NCBI RefSeq assembly: GCF_013304445.1
Contig: NZ_JAAITA010000005.1
Coordinates: forward strand, 62,001-126,000
DNA: 64,000 nucleotides
Reading direction: 5' to 3'
Origin: Blautia hansenii
GTDB lineage: Bacteria; Bacillota; Clostridia; Lachnospirales; Lachnospiraceae
In this document: positions 54,401 through 61,958 of the stretch, one piece after another
Position numbering within the stretch: position 1 is the first letter of the stretch
Layout: every line of letters starts with the position of its first letter
Program-made: the position numbers and the translations under genes
The notes under the pieces: model-generated
The model's input: the letters and a program-made list of their open reading frames with translations, nothing else
What the model was told of the DNA's origin: nothing
The model's database searches: none

Positions 54401-56441
54401 TATCAATACTGCTGAATTTGTTATTTGTCAGTCCGAAACCGCCTTCTTGGGTCTGGAAAGTAAGAATGTGCTGAATCAGCTTCTCTCTTGTCCATACTGC
54501 ATCCTTTGGAATATCTGCATTCTGACAATCCAGTGCAATCAAAGCCCATATAGGGGCATTGGAGGTATCTTTGCCGATTTTCATCTTCAGTTCATCATTA
54601 TAGAGCGCCTTCATCAGATTGACACCGTCAATATCTGTCAAATCTTTTCCCATAGCTGCCAAGGTAATGCTGACTCTTGCCACATCTGTGGCCCGAAGCT
54701 TTGTCAGCCCTGTTTTTAATTTTTCCGACACACTGGCATAATAAGCGTCCAGATTTTCCTGGCTGATGGTTCCGCCTGCACGAAGGGTTGTGAAAATATT
54801 CCATTCGTCTCCGTATGCATTTACAGGCTCTTTCTGCAGATAATCCATGCCATGCTGTATATCCTCTTTCACCAAAGCCGTATAGTCTGTATCGTCGGGA
54901 ACTATACCGCCCTTGCTGACCAACACAGTAAACTGTACAGGCTTGCAGTCTGCCGTAGCGTCCCAGGGTGTTCCTATTACCTGTACTTCTCCGGCTTTTT
55001 TTGCCTTAATGGTGTGTACGGTTTTTCTGGGTGCATTTACATTTCCAACGACTGTCTGCACTTCATCTGTAACTTCTACAATTCCTTCCTTGCTGTAAGA
55101 CCAGTTAAATCTCTGCTCCGTAGCATTGGAAGGTGTTGGTGTAATTTGAACGCTTTTGGAACTACCTTCTTCCAGTTCATAGGTATCCTTTTCTGATTCT
55201 GCCTTTTGCAGGGGGTATTTATATTTGAATTCCACACTAATGTCCTGAGAAATATCCTTATCTTCCTGGCTGTAAATATGGAATTTTGCCACGCCTGCCT
55301 TCTTTGGCACAATGCCGTTTCCGAAATATTCCATAAACTCTGCAATTTCCGGTGTCTTTGCCTCCCAGACAAGCTTCTGATTTGTGGCATTATACGGCGT
55401 AAAGCTGCAGTTATAATCATCCGGGTCATTTCCTTTGGTGATACCTACATAGTAACCGCCCAGAGGATTCCAGGAATCTATATACCAGACACTTGGAACA
55501 GTAACCTGAAAGTCTTCCAACGCTACGTTTTTGGAGATGACCTTAAACTCTTTGGAAAGGCGTTGTTTATCTTCCCCCATGCCAAGCTTGAAAACAGCCT
55601 CTCCTTCGCTTTCCATGGTGAATTTGCTGCCCTCAGCATGATTCTGGATAATGCCGGGGCCGCTGATATTCTCATGATACATAGCGGCGACGGGAACCTT
55701 CTTAAATTCGTCTGAGCCTTTGACTCTGGCCTTTAAATAGGCAACTCCGCTGTCTGTTCCGTGCATTTCGTAAGGTTTGTCCAAAGATACTTCCTGGTCT
55801 CCTACGAAAACCTTCAGCTCTTCCACATTACTGGAAACATTGTTGATTTTAAATCTCTGGAAGACTTCTCCCATGTTGTCTGCGTTGCAGACATAACCTT
55901 CCACAACCCGGAGGTCTGCCGGCTGATACCGTCCGCTGGCATTTACCCAATAGTGTTCGGTATATTCTATATCCGATGTATACACTTTTGCGGATACATT
56001 CCAGTCTGGCCGTTTGTCTGTGCCTGCCAGAACAAAAGTACCTTCGTCCATGGCATTTAAAGTAAAGGTGTTGTTTTCATCCATTTCCTGTATTCTTCCG
56101 TCATCATACTGGAAGTATACATAGGGCTTTTCTTCTGCGGCCTGGTCTTCCGTGGTTTCTGCCTCTCCCGGCATCATTTCAGGAACCGAAATCTGCTCTG
56201 TTTCACCCGCTTCCGGCTGCACCGCTTCTTCCGGCTCCTGAATTTCTGACTCTTGATTTTCCGACTCCTGGTAATGTTCCGTACTTTCCACGTTTTCTGC
56301 CTGCTGCTCATAAGCAGTGCTTTCTTCTGCTGCGGGCAATGTGTCTGCCTGCACCGGCACAGTAATACCCGATACCATGAGAACCATGGCCAGAACAATA
56401 CTGAGCATTCGGCTGCCCGCACGTCGTTTCTTGTGTTTCAT
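51465..56441 (-). CDS. Very large anchored surface protein with barrel and DUF4430 domains
   Basis: About 1658 residues. Signal peptide (1-32), acidic linker, Ig-like beta modules (~105-505), then a prenyltransferase/intrinsic-factor-like alpha/alpha barrel (~520-810; TLRAGGTISQENLDAYYASV, FSSIDMTGMALQALAPYRNN). Two helical repeats (~820-948) lead to DUF4430 (~951-1095; EFDYSFMSGWMYHVNGVEVG). Four more helical repeats follow (~1170-1450), then a beta module, a Gly/Asn/Ser-rich linker and a C-terminal helix with a KKNRQQMK tail. TGAKTGDE before the helix recalls sortase signals but lacks LPxTG. The start at 56441 has AAGGAG upstream. It stands alone behind a cobalamin riboswitch. Having both transcobalamin-like halves in one chain suggests a surface corrinoid receptor. 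Confidence 0.85.
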   Translation of the reverse strand: MKHKKRRAGSRMLSIVLAMVLMVSGITVPVQADTLPAAEESTAYEQQAENVESTEHYQESENQESEIQEPEEAVQPEAGETEQISVPEMMPGEAETTEDQAAEEKPYVYFQYDDGRIQEMDENNTFTLNAMDEGTFVLAGTDKRPDWNVSAKVYTSDIEYTEHYWVNASGRYQPADLRVVEGYVCNADNMGEVFQRFKINNVSSNVEELKVFVGDQEVSLDKPYEMHGTDSGVAYLKARVKGSDEFKKVPVAAMYHENISGPGIIQNHAEGSKFTMESEGEAVFKLGMGEDKQRLSKEFKVISKNVALEDFQVTVPSVWYIDSWNPLGGYYVGITKGNDPDDYNCSFTPYNATNQKLVWEAKTPEIAEFMEYFGNGIVPKKAGVAKFHIYSQEDKDISQDISVEFKYKYPLQKAESEKDTYELEEGSSKSVQITPTPSNATEQRFNWSYSKEGIVEVTDEVQTVVGNVNAPRKTVHTIKAKKAGEVQVIGTPWDATADCKPVQFTVLVSKGGIVPDDTDYTALVKEDIQHGMDYLQKEPVNAYGDEWNIFTTLRAGGTISQENLDAYYASVSEKLKTGLTKLRATDVARVSITLAAMGKDLTDIDGVNLMKALYNDELKMKIGKDTSNAPIWALIALDCQNADIPKDAVWTREKLIQHILTFQTQEGGFGLTNNKFSSIDMTGMALQALAPYRNNDSYPEVKTAFDKALEHMKENMTENAGFLDSGKENSCTTAQVLTALTAAGIDPLDKSNGFTKTGNKNIVKNLDSYKAESGFMWQQGQKGNGMATQQVTYAMEAYRRFAENENRLYDLTDVMDKDTAAVKSVIKQIDAIGEVTLESEAAIKAARTAYDKLTEAQKKLVTNYGKLTEAEEKLAELKEQAADQKAADAVIEKIKAIGEVTLESKNDIEEARAAYDTLTDSQKKLISEDVLKLLEKAEEDLKKLEEEAGNGHVVVSVERFTIGQGYIHEPVIVPFEKGDNAVDILKKVIGAENWVGEDGSAAYLEAIKGADLGSDHVKVPDYISEKLGGPTTEEALENGKSQEGDALGEFDYSFMSGWMYHVNGVEVGYGMASYVPKDGDVLRYQFTLWGYGTDLTGYEYGNTDPVLDICNKDEITRVMAEVNEDRDMLMAVPAVKAAYDKAVELVSAVITPKAEIETATENLKKAMEEAKEQMSQDKLAAESVIAKINAIGEVTLESEAVITEARTAYDKLTDAQKELVGTENLAKLTDAEKKLAELKQQAEEDQKVANAVIEKINAIGEVTLESEAAITEARAAYDKLTEAQKKFISETELKTLKAAEAKLKVLKQQAAADQEKANAVIEKINAIGEVTLESEKAITETRTAYNALTDAQKNLVGEDNLAKLTTAEQKLAELKEQAENQKKDQAAADAAAGKIDAIGDKITLESKAAIEAARKAYDALTDAQKKLVSKETLAKLEKAEEELKKLEDNNQNPNPNPGKPESVKMLVNEKYGVKLEGEGLTSDMELAVTPIGKDNADVEKMRKEIASDKSVFRLYNIKLTKNGKEIELPSACVLSIPVGKDYNGKELTVLHCSDSKVEKLTGKVTDEAVSVEVKSLDSFGVVIDTPASNGNNGSGNHGNNGSNGSGNNGSGNSGSGTLKGTGAKTGDEAPISVLLLMLAVSAAAFGTAVYKKNRQQMK
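52150..52930 (-). repeat. Four tandem helical repeats of ~68 residues
   Basis: Within the large surface protein, a unit of about 205 bases recurs four times. Its marker (protein INAIGEVTLES or IDAIGDKITLES) is near 52223-52260, 52441-52480, 52641-52683 and 52847-52890. Each unit ends in a lysine/glutamate-rich helix, so the array is probably a rod-like spacer. Confidence 0.85.
53600..53975 (-). repeat. Two further copies of the helical repeat
   Basis: Markers near 53730-53770 (IKAIGEVTLES) and 53929-53965 (IDAIGEVTLES), about 199 bases apart. They lie between the alpha/alpha barrel and DUF4430, so the repeat family both separates the two putative binding domains and extends behind them. Confidence 0.85.
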
Positions 56442-56507
56442 ATGTTTTCTCCTTTTCTTTTTATTCTGCATAATTGTCCTATGTTTGTTTTGAGGAAATT
56501 TTGCATG

Positions 56508-56546
56508 CAAAAAAGGCTCTCTCATCTTTACCAGACAAAAGAGCCT
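56508..56546 (-). terminator. Expression-platform terminator of cobalamin riboswitch 2
   Basis: On the minus strand AGGCTCT (56546-56540) pairs with AGAGCCT (56520-56514) and TTTTTT follows. It lies between the aptamer and the start at 56441. Confidence 0.75.
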
Positions 56547-56620
56547 CTATTATCACTTTACCATATTAAATTTTCATATTGTAAAACCGCAAAACATCCT
56601 CAGCCCGGAAACACGAAACG

Positions 56621-56790
56621 TTTATAACGGCAAGTCTTCTGACTCAACTTCTTCCGCAGAAATACCTTCTCGGGTTTTCCCCAATGGTACTATTTCCTTG
56701 TCCATTTCACAGTAGAGGTGACTGTATCCGATTTACACGGATTTCCTTTTTAACTCCGGACATGTAACACATCCGGTGACCGTTATTATT
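56621..56790 (-). promoter_or_regulatory. Cobalamin riboswitch 2
   Basis: On the minus strand: AAAAAGGAAATCCGTGTAAA, TCGGATACAGTCACCTCTAC with TGTGAAATGG, then CCATTGGGG, GAGAAGGTA and GAGTCAGAAGACTTGCC. The outer stem is AATAACGG/CCGTTAT. It controls the single gene at 51465-56441. Confidence 0.93.
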
Positions 56791-56817
56791 ATGCAGTTAT
56801 ACCTTTCTTTCTACTCT

Positions 56818-56846
56818 ATACTACACAATGTTAGTCAAAGTGTCAA
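56818..56846 (-). promoter_or_regulatory. Promoter of cobalamin riboswitch 2
   Basis: TTGACA (56846-56841) and TAGTAT (56823-56818), 17-base spacer. The -35 element overlaps the last codon of the LysR gene. As at riboswitch 1, AACTGCATA follows downstream. Confidence 0.75.
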
Positions 56847-57760
56847 TGCATTTCTGCGAATTTGTCTTCCAGAAATTCCAAAAACTGTTTTGTGCAGATT
56901 CCAGGCTCTGTATCCGCCCGTCTGACGTAGCCGCAGGAAATATCTGCCCCACAGTCCTCCAGTTCCAGCTTATGGAGCCTGCTTTTCTTGTCACAGCACA
57001 AATCAAATCCGGTGCTGATATTTCCCAGCTCTGTTTTTAAAAGCAGCTGCTTCATAGCATGGGCGCTGTTCACCAGAACACCGTTTACCGCTTTTGCCCC
57101 ATCCGGTATCTCGCCTTTTAAATGACGGGAATTGAGATTGTAAAAAGAAGGGATTTCCTCTGCCATATTCTGCACCAGGGAAATCTTCTGCAGGTCTGCT
57201 TTTTTTATGGTTTTCTGTTCATAATACGGACTTTTCGGCCCCACATAAAGAGCCAGCTTTGTTTCCCTCAGCAGGTGAAATTCCAGCCTCATCTTTTTCA
57301 AAAGTCGCTCTGAGGCCTTTTTCTGATGCGAGGAAATGAATACAAGACCTACCTGTGCCTGGCGGTGGGCCGTGCGGTGAATGACCTTATCCAAAGCTCC
57401 TTCCCAGTACCCTGCCTGCATTCCTTCCGCTTTTGCATAAAAGGAAGCAAAGATTCCGGCGAAACAACTGCTTGGCATGGCAGCTACTAAAAGAGGCTCC
57501 TTCTTTTCCAGGTTTTTCACATCCTGAATCGTCTGCAGGCTTTTGAGAATCTCTCTTACCTGTTCGTAAACCAGTTCCCCTTCTTTTGTTATCACCACGC
57601 CTTTTTTGCTCCGTTTCAGCAGAGGAACCCCCAGACTGGACTCCAGTTTCTGAATGGTCATGCTTACATGGGGCTGGGTCGTGTACAAAAGTTCTGCGGC
57701 TTTGCTCAAAGACCCTGCCTCTGCGCTTACCACAAAATACTGCAGTTGTTTCATCTCCAT
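56843..57760 (-). CDS. LysR-type transcription regulator
   Basis: About 305 residues. The N-terminal winged helix is clear (MKQLQYFVVSAEAGSLSKAA, LYTTQPHVSMTIQKLESSLG, VPLLKRSKKGVVITKEGELV). The effector domain covers residues ~90-300. I placed the start at 57760 (MEMKQLQYF), with AGAGAGG upstream. It is the last gene of the transporter operon, 17 bases after the second ATPase, and so itself under the third cobalamin riboswitch. Its effector and targets are unknown. Confidence 0.88.
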   Translation of the reverse strand: MEMKQLQYFVVSAEAGSLSKAAELLYTTQPHVSMTIQKLESSLGVPLLKRSKKGVVITKEGELVYEQVREILKSLQTIQDVKNLEKKEPLLVAAMPSSCFAGIFASFYAKAEGMQAGYWEGALDKVIHRTAHRQAQVGLVFISSHQKKASERLLKKMRLEFHLLRETKLALYVGPKSPYYEQKTIKKADLQKISLVQNMAEEIPSFYNLNSRHLKGEIPDGAKAVNGVLVNSAHAMKQLLLKTELGNISTGFDLCCDKKSRLHKLELEDCGADISCGYVRRADTEPGICTKQFLEFLEDKFAEMH

Positions 57761-57777
57761 ATCTTTTTCTTCCTCTC

Positions 57778-58734
57778 TTACAACCGGTGGCATGCAGCCA
57801 GATGCCCCGGGGCAATTTCTTTCAATTTAGGTTTTTCTTCCCTGCACGTTTCCGTCCCGTATCTGCAGCGGCTCCAAAAAGGACAGCCCTTTGGCAAATC
57901 ACAGGGACTGGGCACTTCTCCCTCCAGACCTTCTATCTCTTTTCGTCTGTCATCCCGGACGGAGAAAAGAGCCTGCAGCAAAGCCTGTGTGTAGGGATGT
58001 GCTCCATGACTTCCAACCTGCTCCCCCGGAAGCAACTCTACCACATGGCCCAGATACATCACCGCAATCTGATGGGCAAAGGACTGAATCAGAGCAATGT
58101 CATGGCAGATAAAGACCATACTGATATGCTTTTCCTTCTGAAGTCTTACCAGCAATTCAATCACTGTCTTCTGTACCGAAACGTCCAGCGCTGACGTGGC
58201 TTCATCACAAATGAGAATTTCCGGTTCCAGGGAAAGGGCTCTGGCAATGCCGATTCTCTGCCGCTGTCCGCCGCTCATACTATGGGGATACCGCCAGAGA
58301 AGGTCTTCCGGCAGTTCCACCATACGCAGAAGTTCTTTTGCCTTCGCCTCTTTTTCCCCTTTTTTCAGTCTCTTATAATTTTCCAACGGCTCGGTGAGAA
58401 TGTCAATGACTTTTCGTTTGGGATGAAAGGAAGCCAGCGGGTCCTGAAATACCATCTGCATCTTCTGCCGGTTCAGCCATTTCTCTTTTGCAGTCATTTC
58501 AGCCAGATTCTTTCCGTGAAAAAGGATTTCTCCTCTATCCGGCTGCTCCAGCTGCATCAGCATCCGCACCAGAGTCGATTTTCCGCAGCCGCTTTCCCCT
58601 ACGATTCCCAGCGTCTTTCCTCTGTAAACTTCCAGACTGATGTCATTACAGGCTGTCAGCACTTTTTTCTTTGGCGCCGGAAACTGCCGCACCAGATGAT
58701 TTGCCTGCAAAATACATTCTCTTTTCTCAAACAA
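57778..58734 (-). CDS. Nickel/peptide-type ABC transporter ATPase 2 (DppF/NikE-like)
   Basis: A 318-residue ATPase with Walker A GESGCGKSTLVRMLMQ, signature MSGGQRQRIGIARA, Walker B ILICDEATSALDVS and switch HD in VFICHDIALI. The C-terminal oligopeptide-transporter extension has a cysteine set (CDLPKGCPFWSRCRYGTETC) that in this family can bind an iron-sulphur cluster. It overlaps the first ATPase gene by 8 bases. Confidence 0.9.
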   Translation of the reverse strand: MFEKRECILQANHLVRQFPAPKKKVLTACNDISLEVYRGKTLGIVGESGCGKSTLVRMLMQLEQPDRGEILFHGKNLAEMTAKEKWLNRQKMQMVFQDPLASFHPKRKVIDILTEPLENYKRLKKGEKEAKAKELLRMVELPEDLLWRYPHSMSGGQRQRIGIARALSLEPEILICDEATSALDVSVQKTVIELLVRLQKEKHISMVFICHDIALIQSFAHQIAVMYLGHVVELLPGEQVGSHGAHPYTQALLQALFSVRDDRRKEIEGLEGEVPSPCDLPKGCPFWSRCRYGTETCREEKPKLKEIAPGHLAACHRL

Positions 58735-59512
58735 AACGCGCTCCCTCCATTTCCGGTACTGCTGCCAAAAGCTTTCTGGTATAATCGCTTTTCGGATTGT
58801 GCAGCACTTCTTCTGTACTTCCCTGGTCTAGCACCTTTCCGTTCTGCATAATCAGCAGTTTATCTGCCATATAGGCCGCTACGCCCAGATTATGCGTCAC
58901 CATGATAATTCCTGTCTGATAATCCCTTCGAAGTTCCATCATCTGGCGGACAATCCGCGCCTGAGTCGTCACATCCAGCGCGCTGGTGGGCTCGTCTGCC
59001 AGCAAAAGCCGGGGCTGAAAGGTCATAGCCATGGCAATTCCCACCCTCTGCCGCATACCGCCGCTTAGCTGATGAGGATAGCTTTTCATCACAGCTTCTC
59101 CGTCAGGCAGATGCATTTTTTTCAGCATCTGAACAGCCCGGTTCCATGCTTCCTGTTTGGAAGCCCTACTGTGGGTACAGATATATTCCACATACTGACT
59201 GCCGATTTTCCGGATGGGATTTAAGGTTCCCCCGCAGTCCTGAAAAATCATGGAAATCTTCGTGCCTCTTAAGGTTCTCCATTCTTTTGGGGATTTTTCC
59301 GTCAGGGATTCGCCAAGGAACAGGATTTCACCCTCTGTAATTTTCCCGCCGCCTGCCAAAGCGCCCAAAATAGCCCGGATAACCGTGGTCTTTCCACTGC
59401 CGCTTTCTCCTGCAATACTGATGATTTCCCCTTTTTTCATAGAAAGGTTAAAATGCTCCAGCACAGGCGGCTGTCCTTCGTATTGAATCGTCAAATCTCT
59501 TATTTCCAGCAT
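58727..59512 (-). CDS. Nickel/peptide-type ABC transporter ATPase 1 (DppD/NikD-like)
   Basis: A 261-residue ATPase with Walker A GESGSGKTTVIRAILG, signature LSGGMRQRVGIAMA and Walker B LLLADEPTSALDVT. It is short (NikD-like) and lacks the long C-terminal extension of DppD, which fits a metal or small-chelate transporter slightly better than a peptide one. It follows the binding-protein gene by 11 bases. Confidence 0.9.
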   Translation of the reverse strand: MLEIRDLTIQYEGQPPVLEHFNLSMKKGEIISIAGESGSGKTTVIRAILGALAGGGKITEGEILFLGESLTEKSPKEWRTLRGTKISMIFQDCGGTLNPIRKIGSQYVEYICTHSRASKQEAWNRAVQMLKKMHLPDGEAVMKSYPHQLSGGMRQRVGIAMAMTFQPRLLLADEPTSALDVTTQARIVRQMMELRRDYQTGIIMVTHNLGVAAYMADKLLIMQNGKVLDQGSTEEVLHNPKSDYTRKLLAAVPEMEGARFV

Positions 59513-59523
59513 AATCTGCCTCT

Positions 59524-61119
59524 CTATTCTGCAAATGCAATGTCCTTTGTCAGCCAGTAATAGTCCATGGGATACAGGGTGGCTCCCTGCACCTCTTTGG
59601 AGGAAAACAGGTATGTGGTTTCATAGCCAAAAAAGACGGTTGCCGCATCATCCATAATCAGCTGCTGTATCTGAATAATCAAAGCTTTTCGTTTCTCTGG
59701 GTCAAATTCCTGCGCCAGCTGGTCTAAAAGCTTATCTGCCTCTTCGTTCTTATAGCCCGTCTGGTTCGACGCGGAAGTGCTGTACCAGTTTTCTCGGAGA
59801 TACTTTTCCGGGTCTCCTGTATTTGCCACCAGAACATTCCAGATAAGCAAATCAAACTCCCCTGCATCCCGCATATCCAGCAGGGTTTCATAGCTTACGG
59901 TATTGAGTTTTACGTTGATGCCAATGTCCTTTAAGCTGGACTGGGCTGCCTGTGCATACACATTCAACTCTTCCCGGCTGGTATAAATAACGAAATTCAA
60001 TTCCAGTTTTTCTCCGGATGGCTGCTCTACAAAGCCGTCCCCATCCTTGTCTATATATCCTGCCTCTTTTAGCAGAGCCTTTGCGCCTTCCGGGTCATAG
60101 GCATTTTCGTCCTGAAGCTGGTCAAAGCCAAAGTCCAACGTTGGAGGAACCGGCGCTTTTCCCGGTGTTGCGCCCCCTTCCAGCAGTGTGCTGCAGTAGG
60201 TTTCCCGGTCCAATCCCCGAATGATAGCCTGTCTTAACGCTTTGTCCTTTAAAACGCCGTTCTGATTCATAAAGGCGTAGGTGGAGCGCAGGGATTCCAG
60301 CCCCTGCACCTGAATACTGTCATCGTTTTCAAAATCTGCCAGGTTTTCCGTTTTCAAATTGTAGGCAATCTGGATTTCCCCTGTCTGCAAAGCCATGGAA
60401 CGGGTGGTCTGGTCGTCGATACATTTTAATACCACCTTTTCAAGGGGTACCTCCCCACCCCAGTAATATTCATTTTTCACTACCACGCAGGAATCCGTGG
60501 GGCTAAAGGATTCCACCGCATAAGGTCCTGTGCAGATAGGACCGGACATGGCAAAGGACTCCGTATCCGCATTGGCATCCACAATGAGAAACAGCGGATC
60601 CGCAAGGCTGCCCGGAAGGACTGCCACCGGTTCTTTGGTGGTGATTTTCAGATTCTGTCCCTCTGTTTCTATGGAGGCAGGCGCGAAAAAGGTTTCCGCA
60701 CGGTCGCTTAGAGAAAAGGTTCTCTCCAGAGAGGCTTTTACCAGCTCCGGTGTCATTTCTTCTCCATTTGAAAACTTCACGCCCTCACGGATTTTAAAAG
60801 TCCAGGTCAGCTTGTCCTGGCTATTTTCCCAGCTTTCTGCCAGACAGGGTACAATCTCTCCCTTTTCATCAAATTTTACCAGTGTTTCACCGATTCCATA
60901 CCGGGATACCACCCAGCTGAAATACTGCTCTGTCGGTTCCAGTGTATCTGCAAAGCTGGTTACACCAATGGTCAGTTCCTGCTTTTCCTGTGCAGAAGAG
61001 GAGGAGGCACTGCCTTCTGATTTTTCTCCGTTTCCACTCCCGCATCCGGTCAGCAGAGACGCCGCCATACTTCCTGCCAACAGAGTGCTGCATATTCTTC
61101 TTACCCATTTCTTTTTCAT
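59524..61119 (-). CDS. Nickel/peptide-type substrate-binding lipoprotein (SBP_bac_5)
   Basis: A 531-residue lipoprotein of the NikA/DppA/OppA family. The signal peptide ends in ASLLTGCGSG (lipobox cysteine near residue 26). ETLVKFDEKGEIVPCLAESW, WTFKIREGVKFSNGEEMTPE and RQAIIRGLDRETYCSTLLEG are family landmarks. It starts at a TAATG overlap with the permease stop. The cobalamin riboswitch points to cobalt, a cobalt chelate or a corrinoid as ligand rather than a peptide; that is inference. Confidence 0.9.
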   Translation of the reverse strand: MKKKWVRRICSTLLAGSMAASLLTGCGSGNGEKSEGSASSSSAQEKQELTIGVTSFADTLEPTEQYFSWVVSRYGIGETLVKFDEKGEIVPCLAESWENSQDKLTWTFKIREGVKFSNGEEMTPELVKASLERTFSLSDRAETFFAPASIETEGQNLKITTKEPVAVLPGSLADPLFLIVDANADTESFAMSGPICTGPYAVESFSPTDSCVVVKNEYYWGGEVPLEKVVLKCIDDQTTRSMALQTGEIQIAYNLKTENLADFENDDSIQVQGLESLRSTYAFMNQNGVLKDKALRQAIIRGLDRETYCSTLLEGGATPGKAPVPPTLDFGFDQLQDENAYDPEGAKALLKEAGYIDKDGDGFVEQPSGEKLELNFVIYTSREELNVYAQAAQSSLKDIGINVKLNTVSYETLLDMRDAGEFDLLIWNVLVANTGDPEKYLRENWYSTSASNQTGYKNEEADKLLDQLAQEFDPEKRKALIIQIQQLIMDDAATVFFGYETTYLFSSKEVQGATLYPMDYYWLTKDIAFAE

Positions 61120-61958
61120 TACGCTCTCCTTTTCTTTTCCTGTCTGGGGTCTAAAATATCACGGATACTGTCTCCCAGCATATTAAACACAACAACCACA
61201 ATGACGATGGCAATTCCCGGATACAACATCAGCCAGGGAGCCTTGGTCAGATAAGTTCTGCCCTCGTTGAGCATAAGCCCCCACTCGGGAACCGGAGCCT
61301 GGGCGCCGAATCCCAGAAAGGACAGGGACGCCAGTTCCAACATCATGGTTCCGATATCTGTTGCCGCAGTCACCACCATGGTGGTAATCATATTGGGCAA
61401 AATGTAGTTCAGAATGATTTTATGATTTCGGGTTCCTGTTACTACGGCTGCCTCAATGTAAAGATTTTTCTTTATTTTCAGCACCATACTTCGAGCCAGT
61501 CTGGCATACTTTGTCCAGCTCACTGCCGAAATGGCAAGGACGGCATTGACCATACTGGGTCCTAAAAGACCTGCAATGGCAATAGCCAGCACCAGTCCGG
61601 GAAAGGAAATCATCATATCTGCAATCCTCATAATCACGGCATCCACAAACCCGCCGAAATATCCGGCCAGAATTCCCAGCGCAGTTCCCACCACAAAAAT
61701 CACGGCAACCAGACAAAGGGTCATGACCAGAGAAGAACGGGTGCCGTAGATAACTCTGGAAAGCACATCTCTTCCCAGCTTATCCGTACCGCAGAGATAT
61801 TCTCCTCCCGGCGCCTGCAAAGAATGGCTCATCACCGCCTCGTAGGGATCTTTGGGAGCAATCCACGGTGCAAATACGGCAATGGCGGCAATCCCCAGAG
61901 CCAGTGTGAGAAAAAGTGTAAACTGCCTGTTTGTCTTCAAAAATTTCCAAATTTTCAC
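61119..61958 (-). CDS. Nickel/peptide-type ABC permease 2 (DppC/NikC-like)
   Basis: A 279-residue permease with an N-terminal helix, the LCGTDKLGRDVLSRVIYGTR signature and five further helices. The coupling EAA loop is ARSMVLKIKKNLYIEAAVVT. It starts directly after the first permease stop and shares a base with the binding-protein start, so translation is tightly coupled. Confidence 0.92.
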   Translation of the reverse strand: MKIWKFLKTNRQFTLFLTLALGIAAIAVFAPWIAPKDPYEAVMSHSLQAPGGEYLCGTDKLGRDVLSRVIYGTRSSLVMTLCLVAVIFVVGTALGILAGYFGGFVDAVIMRIADMMISFPGLVLAIAIAGLLGPSMVNAVLAISAVSWTKYARLARSMVLKIKKNLYIEAAVVTGTRNHKIILNYILPNMITTMVVTAATDIGTMMLELASLSFLGFGAQAPVPEWGLMLNEGRTYLTKAPWLMLYPGIAIVIVVVVFNMLGDSIRDILDPRQEKKRRA

